From Candidatus Poribacteria bacterium (lineage in GTDB: Bacteria > Poribacteria > WGA-4E > WGA-3G), in NCBI GenBank assembly GCA_026706025.1, contig JAPOZO010000054.1, forward strand, positions 1 to 44,223: 44,223 nt of DNA, written 5' to 3'. The notes beneath the pieces are model-generated. The model was not told the DNA's origin. It saw nothing but the letters and a program-made list of their open reading frames with translations, and ran no database searches. The position numbers and the translations under genes were made by a program. Shown here in pieces: positions 15,254 to 22,905 of the stretch. Every line of letters starts with the position of its first letter. Position 1 is the stretch's first letter.

Positions 15254-17593
15254 GTGCGACAGTTGATAAATCGTCAATATAAGACCATCATGGGAAAGAG
15301 AATAAGCAGCCAATTTCGTTGCCTGCTTATTGGTTGGATGTTGCTCTCAGTTTTTATTTCCGTAGGTTTCACCGATGAGTTGGGACTCGTCACTGAGGTG
15401 GAATTTCAACCTTTAGCAGCAGCAACACAGCGGCTTATTGAGGCGTTGGATTATCTCGGTTCACCGCTGTCTGAGGACGACCTTTCAGCAATTGAGAAAG
15501 CGTTGGTGTCGGAAGACCATAAACAAGCAGTTATTGACATTCAAAAAATTCTTGATCCGCACTGTTTGGCTGGTGTCAATATCAATCCTGAGAGTCGTGT
15601 GAAGGTTAAAGAAGGCCCCGTAAAGAAAGAACTGATGCAACAGGGTTGGCGGACCTTTTTAGTCAAGGCACACAATGAGGCGGGTGTGACGGCACCGTTA
15701 GCAGCAGAGAGTGAAAACGCCGCACCGCTTTATAAACGTTCCACTGGAAGTCCTGACCCGGAGATGACTGTCCCTAAAAGCGAAATTCCACATCGGTTTC
15801 TGGATATTGCAGTCTATTCCAATCCACCTTTGAAAGCTGGTCTATCGGGATTAGAACTGGAGTATCGTGTCATTCAACTCTACAGCCGTGATGCGGGCAA
15901 ACGAGAAGCAACGTTGGGTTTCAACGTCGGTCAAGGGACGCAGGACATCGGCTTCCGCGGTGAAGTGCCGATCCTATTTGATTGTGTGCCAGCGGTAAAG
16001 GTAACCTTGGAAGTGTTTGACTTCGACGGAAAGTCTACAACCGCGGCTTTTATCATTCGCGACGAGTTGAACCGGGTGTATCCCTCGCGTGGACGCAGAC
16101 TCGCACCGGATTTCTTCTTTCATAACCAAATCTATCGGCATAGTGGCGAATCCGTCCTCCTGCCACCGGGCAACTATACTGTCGAATACACGCGGGGACC
16201 GGAATATAAAGTAAAAACCCAAGCCGTTACCGTGCCGAATGCTGAGACGCATCAAGAGACCTTTCATCTCGAAAGATGGATCCATATTGCAGCAGAAGGT
16301 TGGCGTTCTGGCGACCATCATGTACACGCCGCGGGTTGCGCACACTACGAAAGTCCCACCGAAGGTGTTACGCCTGAAGATATGATGCGCCACATTCTCG
16401 GAGAAGACCTCAATGTAGGGTGTGTGCTCTCGTGGGGTCCCTGCTGGTATTTTCAGAAGCAGTTTTTTGATGGCAAGGTTCACGAACTCTCAACCGATGA
16501 TTACGTGATGCGCTACGATGTAGAAGTTTCGGGGTTTCCCTCCTCACACGCTGGACATCTCTCATTACTGGGGTTGACTGAAGATGACTACAAAGGTGTT
16601 GAACGGATTGAAGAGTGGCCCAGTTGGGACCTCCCCGTCCTCCAGTGGGCAAAGGAACAGGGCGCGGTAACAGGCTTCAGCCACAGCGGTTGGGGTTTGA
16701 AAGTGGATGGCGACGAACTCCCCAATTACAACATGCCACCTTTCGATGGCATCGGTGCAAACGAATACATCGTCGATGTTGTTCATGATGCCGTTGATTT
16801 CATCTCTACGGTAGACACACCGTCTGTTTGGGAACTGAATATCTGGTATCACACACTGAATTGTGGGTTCCGTACGCGAATCAGTGGTGAGACGGATTTT
16901 CCCTGTATCTACGGCGAGCGCGTCGGGTTAGGTCGTATCTATGTGAAAATGCCTGCCGGTCCTCTCAATTTTGACGCGTGGGCAGCAGGATTGAAAGATG
17001 GGCGTTCCTATGTTGGAGATGGTAAAAGTCATCTGTTAGACTTTACCGTCGGTGGCGTACCCGTTGGGGAAAAGACACCCACTGGAGAGCTTAGCCAGTT
17101 GAATTTGGAAGCACCCAGCACGGTAACGATCACGGCTCGCGTCGCTGCACGACTTAACGAAACGCCTAACCTTGAGATAAAGAACCGCGCTTTGGATCAA
17201 CAGCCGTATTGGGACGTTGAGCGTGCCCGCATTGCGGAAAGCCAGAAGGTGCCTGTTGAACTCATTGTCAACGGTCAGGCAGTTGAGACGCAAGAAATTG
17301 TCGCTGATGGTGAAGTCGTCCCCGTTCAATTTGAGACATCTATCGACAGATCGAGCTGGGTCGCGCTCCGTATCTTCCCATCGTCCCATACGAATCCGGT
17401 TTTTGTCATTGTAGACGGTAAACCGATCCGCGCAAGTCGCAGAAGTGCGCAATGGTGCTTGGAGGCTGTGGAGGTCTGCTGGAACCAGAAGGTCAATCGC
17501 ATCCGAGAAGAAGAACGCGAGGCCGCTCGCGAAGCATACAACGTAGCATCGCGGACATATCAGAAAATTCTTGAAGAATCTGATGTAGATTGA
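15254..17593 (+). CDS. Secreted CehA/McbA-like metallohydrolase
   Basis: A 779-residue protein with an N-terminal signal sequence (RCLLIGWMLLSVFISVGF). A helical N-terminal part and beta-rich segments lead to a PHP/CehA-like domain from about residue 350: RSGDHHVHAAGCAHYES has the HxH metal site, and GFSHSGWGL and SGETDFPCIYG supply other candidate metal ligands. CehA/McbA relatives include carbaryl hydrolase, but most members have unknown substrates. The GTG start lies seven bases after AGGAGGA, which supports it over the internal ATG. A sigma70-like promoter precedes it. Extracytoplasmic hydrolysis is inferred from the signal peptide. Confidence 0.7.
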   Translation: MRQLINRQYKTIMGKRISSQFRCLLIGWMLLSVFISVGFTDELGLVTEVEFQPLAAATQRLIEALDYLGSPLSEDDLSAIEKALVSEDHKQAVIDIQKILDPHCLAGVNINPESRVKVKEGPVKKELMQQGWRTFLVKAHNEAGVTAPLAAESENAAPLYKRSTGSPDPEMTVPKSEIPHRFLDIAVYSNPPLKAGLSGLELEYRVIQLYSRDAGKREATLGFNVGQGTQDIGFRGEVPILFDCVPAVKVTLEVFDFDGKSTTAAFIIRDELNRVYPSRGRRLAPDFFFHNQIYRHSGESVLLPPGNYTVEYTRGPEYKVKTQAVTVPNAETHQETFHLERWIHIAAEGWRSGDHHVHAAGCAHYESPTEGVTPEDMMRHILGEDLNVGCVLSWGPCWYFQKQFFDGKVHELSTDDYVMRYDVEVSGFPSSHAGHLSLLGLTEDDYKGVERIEEWPSWDLPVLQWAKEQGAVTGFSHSGWGLKVDGDELPNYNMPPFDGIGANEYIVDVVHDAVDFISTVDTPSVWELNIWYHTLNCGFRTRISGETDFPCIYGERVGLGRIYVKMPAGPLNFDAWAAGLKDGRSYVGDGKSHLLDFTVGGVPVGEKTPTGELSQLNLEAPSTVTITARVAARLNETPNLEIKNRALDQQPYWDVERARIAESQKVPVELIVNGQAVETQEIVADGEVVPVQFETSIDRSSWVALRIFPSSHTNPVFVIVDGKPIRASRRSAQWCLEAVEVCWNQKVNRIREEEREAAREAYNVASRTYQKILEESDVD

Positions 17594-17606
17594 AACTGAA
17601 GTCAGA

Positions 17607-18636
17607 ACTGAATATATGAAATTCTTTGAGACAAGTAACCGTTCACCATGGAGATAAACCCGATGCAATACGACAAAAACAGATTCAAAATATGGGCACT
17701 ACCTCACCCCTTTACTTTACTCTGGGTATTGTTCCCAGCATTTATGTTCAACGAGCTGATTTTCGGACAACGACTCCCAAAAGTCACCTTGATTGACAAA
17801 GAGAGTGATAAACCGCCGGAGGAACGCTCTTACGTTCCCTGCCCGCACTGTGAGACGCTGAATGACCGCCGTTTGTGGTCAACAAAAGGAAGTGCCTTTG
17901 GACATGGACGTTGGTTTGGCTTGGTTTGTCCAAGCTGTCATCAAATAATTCCTTGCCTATGGAACATTTTTAGTCTCGCCATATTGGCGATTACTTTCCC
18001 GCTGTGGTATTTTCCTGTTCGTTTTTTTCGCCATAAATGGATAGAGAAAGAAAAAGAGAGATTGGCGAAGGCCCTTGAACGTCCCCTGCTCCAAGCAACG
18101 TCCATAATAGATTCGCTTTCGATAGGTGTCGTTTGCGGTATATCTATGTGGGGGACGTGGGTGATTATCGAGGTTGTGTGGAACGTATGGGAATGGGATT
18201 TGAAAACGATGCTCAAAATTTTGCCATTTTGTTTGTTAGCAGGCTATTTCATGAACTGGCTTCAAAAAGAAATTGAAAAGGAAAAGGAAAGATTGGCAAA
18301 TGTTCCTGAACGCCCCTTGATTCGAGCAATTCGAGCAAAGTCCATAAAGTCCACCATAAAGTCCATGAGGTGGTTTTTAAAAGGCACCTTCTACTTCGGT
18401 GGAGGCATGTGGGTGGCTTTCGCGGTGTGGGACGTTTGGAACGGAAGAGAATGGGGTTTACGGATGATGTTTGATATATTGCCGCTTTGGTTGTTATTTG
18501 GCTTTGTGATGGGCTGTTTCATGCATGTTTTGGTGAATCTGACGAATCTAAAGGGCAGAAGACCTGAATCTGACTGAAAATCTACTATAAGGAGCTGTGC
18601 TATGAAACTTACACCACAAGAGGTTGAACAATTCAG
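17607..18636 (+). repeat. Segmental duplication, copy 1
   Basis: The segment from ACTGAATATATGAAAT to the first ~12 codons of a PhyH gene recurs, diverged, at 18772-19868. It contains the zinc-ribbon membrane gene and the truncated PhyH start at 18602. Confidence 0.85.
17663..18577 (+). CDS. Zinc-ribbon multipass membrane protein, paralogue A
   Basis: A 304-residue protein of unknown function. A first hydrophobic helix (LLWVLFPAFMFNELIFG) is followed by two CxxC-type pairs (CPHCETLND and CPSCHQ) that could bind zinc, then about five further transmembrane helices. Two parts of the protein are related: KEKERLAKALERP plus a helical pair near residues 130-210 and KEKERLANVPERP plus a helical pair near 210-295, implying internal duplication. 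The start at 17663 has GGAGAT nine bases upstream; the ATG at 17648 is replaced by GTG in the paralogue, so it is less likely. It forms a tandem pair with 18828. Confidence 0.65.
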   Translation: MQYDKNRFKIWALPHPFTLLWVLFPAFMFNELIFGQRLPKVTLIDKESDKPPEERSYVPCPHCETLNDRRLWSTKGSAFGHGRWFGLVCPSCHQIIPCLWNIFSLAILAITFPLWYFPVRFFRHKWIEKEKERLAKALERPLLQATSIIDSLSIGVVCGISMWGTWVIIEVVWNVWEWDLKTMLKILPFCLLAGYFMNWLQKEIEKEKERLANVPERPLIRAIRAKSIKSTIKSMRWFLKGTFYFGGGMWVAFAVWDVWNGREWGLRMMFDILPLWLLFGFVMGCFMHVLVNLTNLKGRRPESD

Positions 18637-18730
18637 TAGGTGTTTTTGCTTGGGGTATTTGCTTGGGGTGTTTTTGCTTGGGTATTTCTGCGTATTGATA
18701 GGGTGTTTCTGCGGATTTCCCCCAGGTTGA
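18602..18730 (+). pseudogene. PhyH 5' remnant fused to repeat sequence (42 codons)
   Basis: The frame opens with MKLTPQEVEQF, nearly the same as the intact PhyH start at 19834 (MKLTSQKVEQF), with the same upstream CTACTATAAGGAG. After about 12 codons it runs into the GGTGTTTTTGCTTGGG repeat and then encodes a hydrophobic stretch of Leu, Gly, Phe and Cys before a stop. It is best seen as a duplication remnant; the ribosome binding site is intact, so a small chimeric peptide could still be made. Confidence 0.7.
18639..18720. repeat. Tandem/dispersed repeat GGTGTTTTTGCTTGGG
   Basis: Three degenerate units start at 18639, 18667 and 18700 (GGTGTTTTTGCTTGGGGTAT, GGTGTTTTTGCTTGGGTATT, GGGTGTTTCTGCGGATTTCC). 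The second matches 14357-14380 exactly over 24 bases and the MITE body at 4897 closely. Confidence 0.7.
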
Positions 18731-18771
18731 ACGGATACCACCAAAACCCTGCAAAACAATAAAAAAATCAA

Positions 18772-19868
18772 ACTGAATATATGAAATCCCTTGAGACAAG
18801 CAACCATTTAACGTGGAGATGAACCCGATGCGATACGACAAAAACAGATTCAAAATACAGGCACTGCCTCACCCCCTTAATTTACTCTGGGTATTGTTCC
18901 CAGCATTTATGTTCAACGAACTAATTTTTGGACAACGAGTCCCCAAAGTCACCTTGATTGACAAAGAGAGTGATAAACCGCTGGAGGAACGCACTTACAT
19001 TCCGTGTCCGCACTGTGAGACGCTGAATGACCGCCGTTTGTGGGCAACAAAAGGAAATGCCTTTGGACATTGGTTTGGCTTGGTTTGTCCAAGCTGTCAT
19101 CAAATAATTCCTTGCCTATGGAATATTTTTAGTCTCGCTATATTGGCGATTACTTTCCCGCTGTGGTATTTCCCCGTTCGGTTTTTTCGCCATAGATGGA
19201 TAGAAAAAGAAAAAGAAAGATTGGCGAAGGTCCTTGAACGTCCCCTGATCTCAGCAACGTCCATACATTCGATGGGTTGGATAGGCGATGTATCCGTGGG
19301 TGTATCCGTGGCGGTGACGGGGGTGATTTTAGAGGTTGTGCGGAACGTTTGGAGGGGAAGGGAATGGGATTTGAAAACGATGCTCGAAAGTTTGCCAATG
19401 TGGGTGTTTGCAGGCTTTGTATCGGCCTGTCTCATAGGATGGCTTGAAAAAGAGACTAAAAAACAAAAGGAAAGATTGGCAAATGTTCGTGAACGCCCCT
19501 TGATTCGAGCAATTCGAGCAAAGTCCATAAAGTCCACCATAAAGTCCATAAATTTGTTTTTAAAAGGCACCATCTACTTCGGTGGAGGCATGTGGGTGGC
19601 TTTCGCGGTGTGGGAGGCTTTGACAGAAAGAGAATGGGATTTGCGGATGATGTTTGATATGTTGCCACTTTCTTTGTTATTTGGCTTTATATTGGGCTGT
19701 TTTATGTATGTTTTGGTGAGTCTGACGAACCTAAAGGCAGAAAGACCTGAATCTGACTCAAGAAACGATTAGGTCTACAATCAAATTGCTGAATGTCTAT
19801 GTATTTTTATAATCTACTATAAGGAGCAGTGTTATGAAACTTACGTCCCAAAAGGTTGAACAATTCAA
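18772..19868 (+). repeat. Segmental duplication, copy 2
   Basis: Related to 17607-18636 from the leader ACTGAATATATGAAAT through the membrane gene and the PhyH ribosome binding site and first codons. Copy 2 differs by about 40 extra bases between the membrane gene and the PhyH gene. Confidence 0.85.
18828..19772 (+). CDS. Zinc-ribbon multipass membrane protein, paralogue B
   Basis: A 314-residue tandem paralogue of 17663. It keeps the first helix, both cysteine pairs (CPHCETLND, CPSCHQ), the KEKERLA segment and the later helix pairs. It diverges most in the middle (SMGWIGDVSVGVSVAVTGV), and its second KEKERLA unit reads TKKQKERLANVRERP. The function is unknown. ATG 18828 follows GGAGAT; the codon aligned with paralogue A's upstream ATG is GTG here (18813). 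Its stop lies 61 bases before the PhyH gene. Confidence 0.65.
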   Translation: MRYDKNRFKIQALPHPLNLLWVLFPAFMFNELIFGQRVPKVTLIDKESDKPLEERTYIPCPHCETLNDRRLWATKGNAFGHWFGLVCPSCHQIIPCLWNIFSLAILAITFPLWYFPVRFFRHRWIEKEKERLAKVLERPLISATSIHSMGWIGDVSVGVSVAVTGVILEVVRNVWRGREWDLKTMLESLPMWVFAGFVSACLIGWLEKETKKQKERLANVRERPLIRAIRAKSIKSTIKSINLFLKGTIYFGGGMWVAFAVWEALTEREWDLRMMFDMLPLSLLFGFILGCFMYVLVSLTNLKAERPESDSRND

Positions 19869-20601
19869 ACGCCAAGGCTATCTCAAAATCGACGGACGCG
19901 TCATTGATGACGAACACCTTACCGTGCTACGCGAACATTACGACACCCAATTTTCACAGAGACGCGGCACCATCGGCGAAGGGTTGCGGAACCTCGCAGT
20001 CGTCGGCGACTCGGAAAGCGATGAAGATGCCGATCGTGAAGAAGAAATGCTACAGATTATGGAGATGTGGCGACTCGATGAGGAATATCGGAAGTTGCTC
20101 TACCACGAACCGCTGTTAGATATCGTTGAGAGTTTAATCGGAGCCAATATCCAGTTATTTCATGATCAGGCGCTCTACAAACCCGCCCATCACGGCGGTG
20201 AAGTCTATTGGCATCAGGACAACGCATATTGGCAGTGTGTCCCGCCGGATCTTGTGAGCATCTGGTTAGCACTCGATGATGCCGACGAGGAGAACGGTTG
20301 TATGAACGTTATCCCCGGCAGTTATCTGGAAGGATTGGCAGCGCACGGACGTGCTGAGTCAGAGAAAGGTAAGTTGCCAGCGTTGTTGGAGGTGGATGCT
20401 GATGTGGATCGTGCTGTGCCAGTGCCAGTTAAAGCCGGATGCGTGATGGTCCATCACTGCATGACCCTCCACCAAACGAATCCGAACCGCTCACCCCGAG
20501 ATCGTCGGGCGATGGCTATCCATTACATGCCATCTGGTACGCGGAATCGCGATGGCGAGGTGATGAAAGACAACCCGCTACTGCGCGGCAAATTGGCATA
20601 G
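19834..20601 (+). CDS. Phytanoyl-CoA dioxygenase (PhyH) family protein
   Basis: A 255-residue Fe(II)/2-oxoglutarate-dependent oxygenase. The iron triad is visible as H127 and D129 in WHQDNAYW and a distal H213 in MTLHQTNPNRS, with the nearby arginine that usually holds 2-oxoglutarate. MNVIPGSY is another family hallmark. Such enzymes hydroxylate small substrates; the one here is not identifiable. AAGGAG precedes the ATG. A truncated copy of its first codons lies at 18602 from a segmental duplication. Confidence 0.9.
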   Translation: MKLTSQKVEQFKRQGYLKIDGRVIDDEHLTVLREHYDTQFSQRRGTIGEGLRNLAVVGDSESDEDADREEEMLQIMEMWRLDEEYRKLLYHEPLLDIVESLIGANIQLFHDQALYKPAHHGGEVYWHQDNAYWQCVPPDLVSIWLALDDADEENGCMNVIPGSYLEGLAAHGRAESEKGKLPALLEVDADVDRAVPVPVKAGCVMVHHCMTLHQTNPNRSPRDRRAMAIHYMPSGTRNRDGEVMKDNPLLRGKLA

Positions 20602-20650
20602 AGCAGATTGCTATAGCTTTTTTTAGAGTCCTTCATTCCCTTTCTCGCGG

Positions 20651-20766
20651 TTATAGTAAAGCCCGAAAATATGTAAACAATTGTTCAGCGGAGCAAACCC
20701 TCATCGCTGTCAAGGCATCTAATCTCGCCCCTGTCAATGTCCAAGTAATTGCGGGTTTTACTATAA
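20651..20766. mobile_element. MITE-like element, 116 bp
   Basis: TTATAGTAAAGCCCG (20651-20665) and CGGGTTTTACTATAA (20752-20766) are terminal inverted repeats of 15 bp with one mismatch, and weaker complementarity extends inward. The body has no gene. It lies in the 20602-20917 gap between PhyH and the second sigma fusion; the rest of that gap shows only a short AGCA-GAT-TGCT hairpin followed by seven T near 20604-20627, at best a weak terminator for the PhyH gene. Confidence 0.65.
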
Positions 20767-20917
20767 AATTCACTGAACACTAACAATATTGATAATTTTC
20801 TCTATCTTCCCACAATCCTCTCCTTTTCTGCAGAATTATGCAACCATTTTCCCTTAACGCGCGCCATTATATATTGATTTGAATCTCACTTTGAAAATCT
20901 ACGCTTGGAGGTGCCTG

Positions 20918-22441
20918 ATGAGAGGTAATGATGCCGAATTAATTCGCCGCACGCTTGCAGGCGACGAAACCGCCTTCACTATGCTCGTGAAAAAATATCG
21001 TAAACATGTGCACACACTTGCATGGCATAAAGTCGGCGATTTTCACATCGCTGAAGATATTACGCAGGAAACCTTTCTGCAAGTTTATAGAGATCTGGCA
21101 ACCCTGAGAGAACCAGATCGGTTTCCAGGGTGGTTGTATGTGATTACACACCATCGCTGCATTGCATGGTCCCGCAAAAATCGATTGCATGTCCGATTAG
21201 TGGAGGGCATTAACATGGCAATGAAGGGAGAAGCAGCATATTCCCGATATGTAGCAGACGAACAAGCAAAAACCGAGACTGAGGCACAGCAAACATTGGT
21301 TAAACAGTTGCTTGCCAAGTTACAGGAGAGCGAACGCACTGTGATGACCCTGTATTACTTTGGAGAGATGACGTGTGAAGAAATTAGCAAATTTTTGGGA
21401 GTATCTGCAAATACGATTAAGAGTCGGCTGAGTCGGGCGCGCCAACGTTTGAAGAAGGAGGAGCCTATAATTCGAGAGGCATTAGACAGTTTCCAACTAT
21501 CTGCCAATCTAACCCAGAACATCATGCGAAGAATTGCACATATCAGACCCATCGCACCGTCTAGTTATTGTGATAGTTTCCATATCGGTTTAAAAACCAT
21601 GGAAGCAGAGCTTGGAATTAGCCTCATAGAGGTTAATGGAATGGAGAGTAACTCAGTAGTATCAGAAAGCGTCATAAGAGAATCTGCACGGAACTCGAAC
21701 CTTGTTTTAGCATCGGGGTGCCAACTGCGAGAGCAGATTGCTCGCATTGCCACCGAATTTCCCGATGTCAAATTCGCAATCTTTGATGCTGTTCTTGATA
21801 TTCCAAATGTCGTTTCTGTCAATTATAAGGCGAATGAAGGCTCATTTCTGGTCGGCGCAATTGCGGCATTGAAAACGAAAAGCGGCAAAATCGGCTTTGT
21901 TGGCGGTGCGGATATGCCTTTGATTCACGAATTTGAAGCTGGTTATGTCGCTGGGATTCAGGTTATCAATCCGGATGCCGATATCTCCATAGGATATATC
22001 AGCAAGAGTCCAACCGGGTTCAGTCAACCGGATAAGGCAAAGCAGATCGCGTTGGCGCAATATGAGAGTGGTGTTGATGTGATTTATGTCGCTGCGGGTG
22101 GATCCGGTCACGGAGTGCTTGAAGCCGCCCAAGCGAAACAAAAATATATCATTTGGGTTGATGCCAATGGTAATCATCTCGCTCCCGGCATCGTCCTGAC
22201 GAGTATGGTTAAAGAACTCTCTGCTTCTGTGCAGAGAGTCATCCGTGAGACTGTTGAGGATAGATTTATGGCAGGCATCCGATACTTCGGACTCGAAGAT
22301 GGTGGGGTCAGTTATACTGTTGATGAACACAACCAACCGCTGCTCTCAGACGATGTCGTAGCCACCGTTGAAGCGTTGAGGACAAAAATCATTGCTGGAG
22401 AGATTATTGTTCCCAACACAGTTTCGATCCCACGTGAATAG
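20918..22441 (+). CDS. ECF sigma factor fused to a Bmp/PnrA-type nucleoside-binding domain
   Basis: A 507-residue protein. Residues ~5-185 are an ECF sigma factor: region 2 (FTMLVKKYRKHVHTLAW, EDITQETFLQVY, FPGWLYVITHHR) and region 4 (MTLYYFGEMTCEEISKFLGV, TIKSRLSRARQRL). After a ~25-residue linker, residues ~215-505 match basic-membrane-protein/PnrA binding proteins: CDSFHIG, LVLASGCQLREQI, VKFAIFDA, VNYKANEGSFLVGAIAA, KIGFVGGADMPLIHEFEAGY, VIYVAAGGSGHGV, and WVDAN with a later SMVK. These normally bind purine nucleosides outside the membrane, but no signal peptide or membrane helix is visible here, so a cytoplasmic ligand sensor is inferred. The start at 20918 follows GGAGG. An in-frame start at 20879 has no good ribosome binding site. 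Confidence 0.88.
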   Translation: MRGNDAELIRRTLAGDETAFTMLVKKYRKHVHTLAWHKVGDFHIAEDITQETFLQVYRDLATLREPDRFPGWLYVITHHRCIAWSRKNRLHVRLVEGINMAMKGEAAYSRYVADEQAKTETEAQQTLVKQLLAKLQESERTVMTLYYFGEMTCEEISKFLGVSANTIKSRLSRARQRLKKEEPIIREALDSFQLSANLTQNIMRRIAHIRPIAPSSYCDSFHIGLKTMEAELGISLIEVNGMESNSVVSESVIRESARNSNLVLASGCQLREQIARIATEFPDVKFAIFDAVLDIPNVVSVNYKANEGSFLVGAIAALKTKSGKIGFVGGADMPLIHEFEAGYVAGIQVINPDADISIGYISKSPTGFSQPDKAKQIALAQYESGVDVIYVAAGGSGHGVLEAAQAKQKYIIWVDANGNHLAPGIVLTSMVKELSASVQRVIRETVEDRFMAGIRYFGLEDGGVSYTVDEHNQPLLSDDVVATVEALRTKIIAGEIIVPNTVSIPRE

Positions 22442-22668
22442 TGTTGGTAATAGCAAATAACTCGGCACTACACCGGCTAAGTTGAATGGGATATGAAATA
22501 TCAAATGCATAGATCGGCAAGTTTCTACCGAACGTTATCAGGGTCTCATAGGTACACCAGAAACGGAGGTATAGTGAGAACATTCATGATGTATTAACTC
22601 TTGTAGAGGTTGCGAAACAGAGAGGTTTTGTCTAATAAAAATATTCGTAAAAGGATGAGCAAGTCCTC

Positions 22669-22902
22669 ATGAGCATTGATGTAAGTATTATCACCCCAAC
22701 CCACAATAATAAAGATGAACTTGAATTAACGCTGACTGTCTTGAATGGTCAGACATACCCTCTGATAGATACGAACTTATTATTCATAGATTAACCAGAG
22801 AACGAAGTTTCGGTGATCGATATCATTCCAAAAATATTAGATTACTTCCATCCGCGTGACATGAAAATTGTCGCGCCGACTTCAACGGAGGAAGGAAAAT
22901 GA
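22669..22902 (+). pseudogene. Glycosyltransferase family 2 remnant
   Basis: MSIDVSIITPTHNNKDELEL and LTVLNGQTYP match the N-terminal strand and helix of GT-A glycosyltransferases. After about 41 codons there is an in-frame TAA (22792), then the same frame continues for 35 codons to TGA at 22900. Nothing of the catalytic DxD region or the acceptor half remains. The remainder of 22442-22905 has no other gene I recognise; the ABC gene's ribosome binding site lies at its end. Confidence 0.6.
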
Positions 22903-22905
22903 ATA

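Noticed and set aside
18391-18853. Minus-strand ORFs across the repeat region 18391-18853
   Set aside because: They overlap the membrane gene and consist of repeat-derived Lys/Pro/Tyr-rich sequence without a ribosome binding site.
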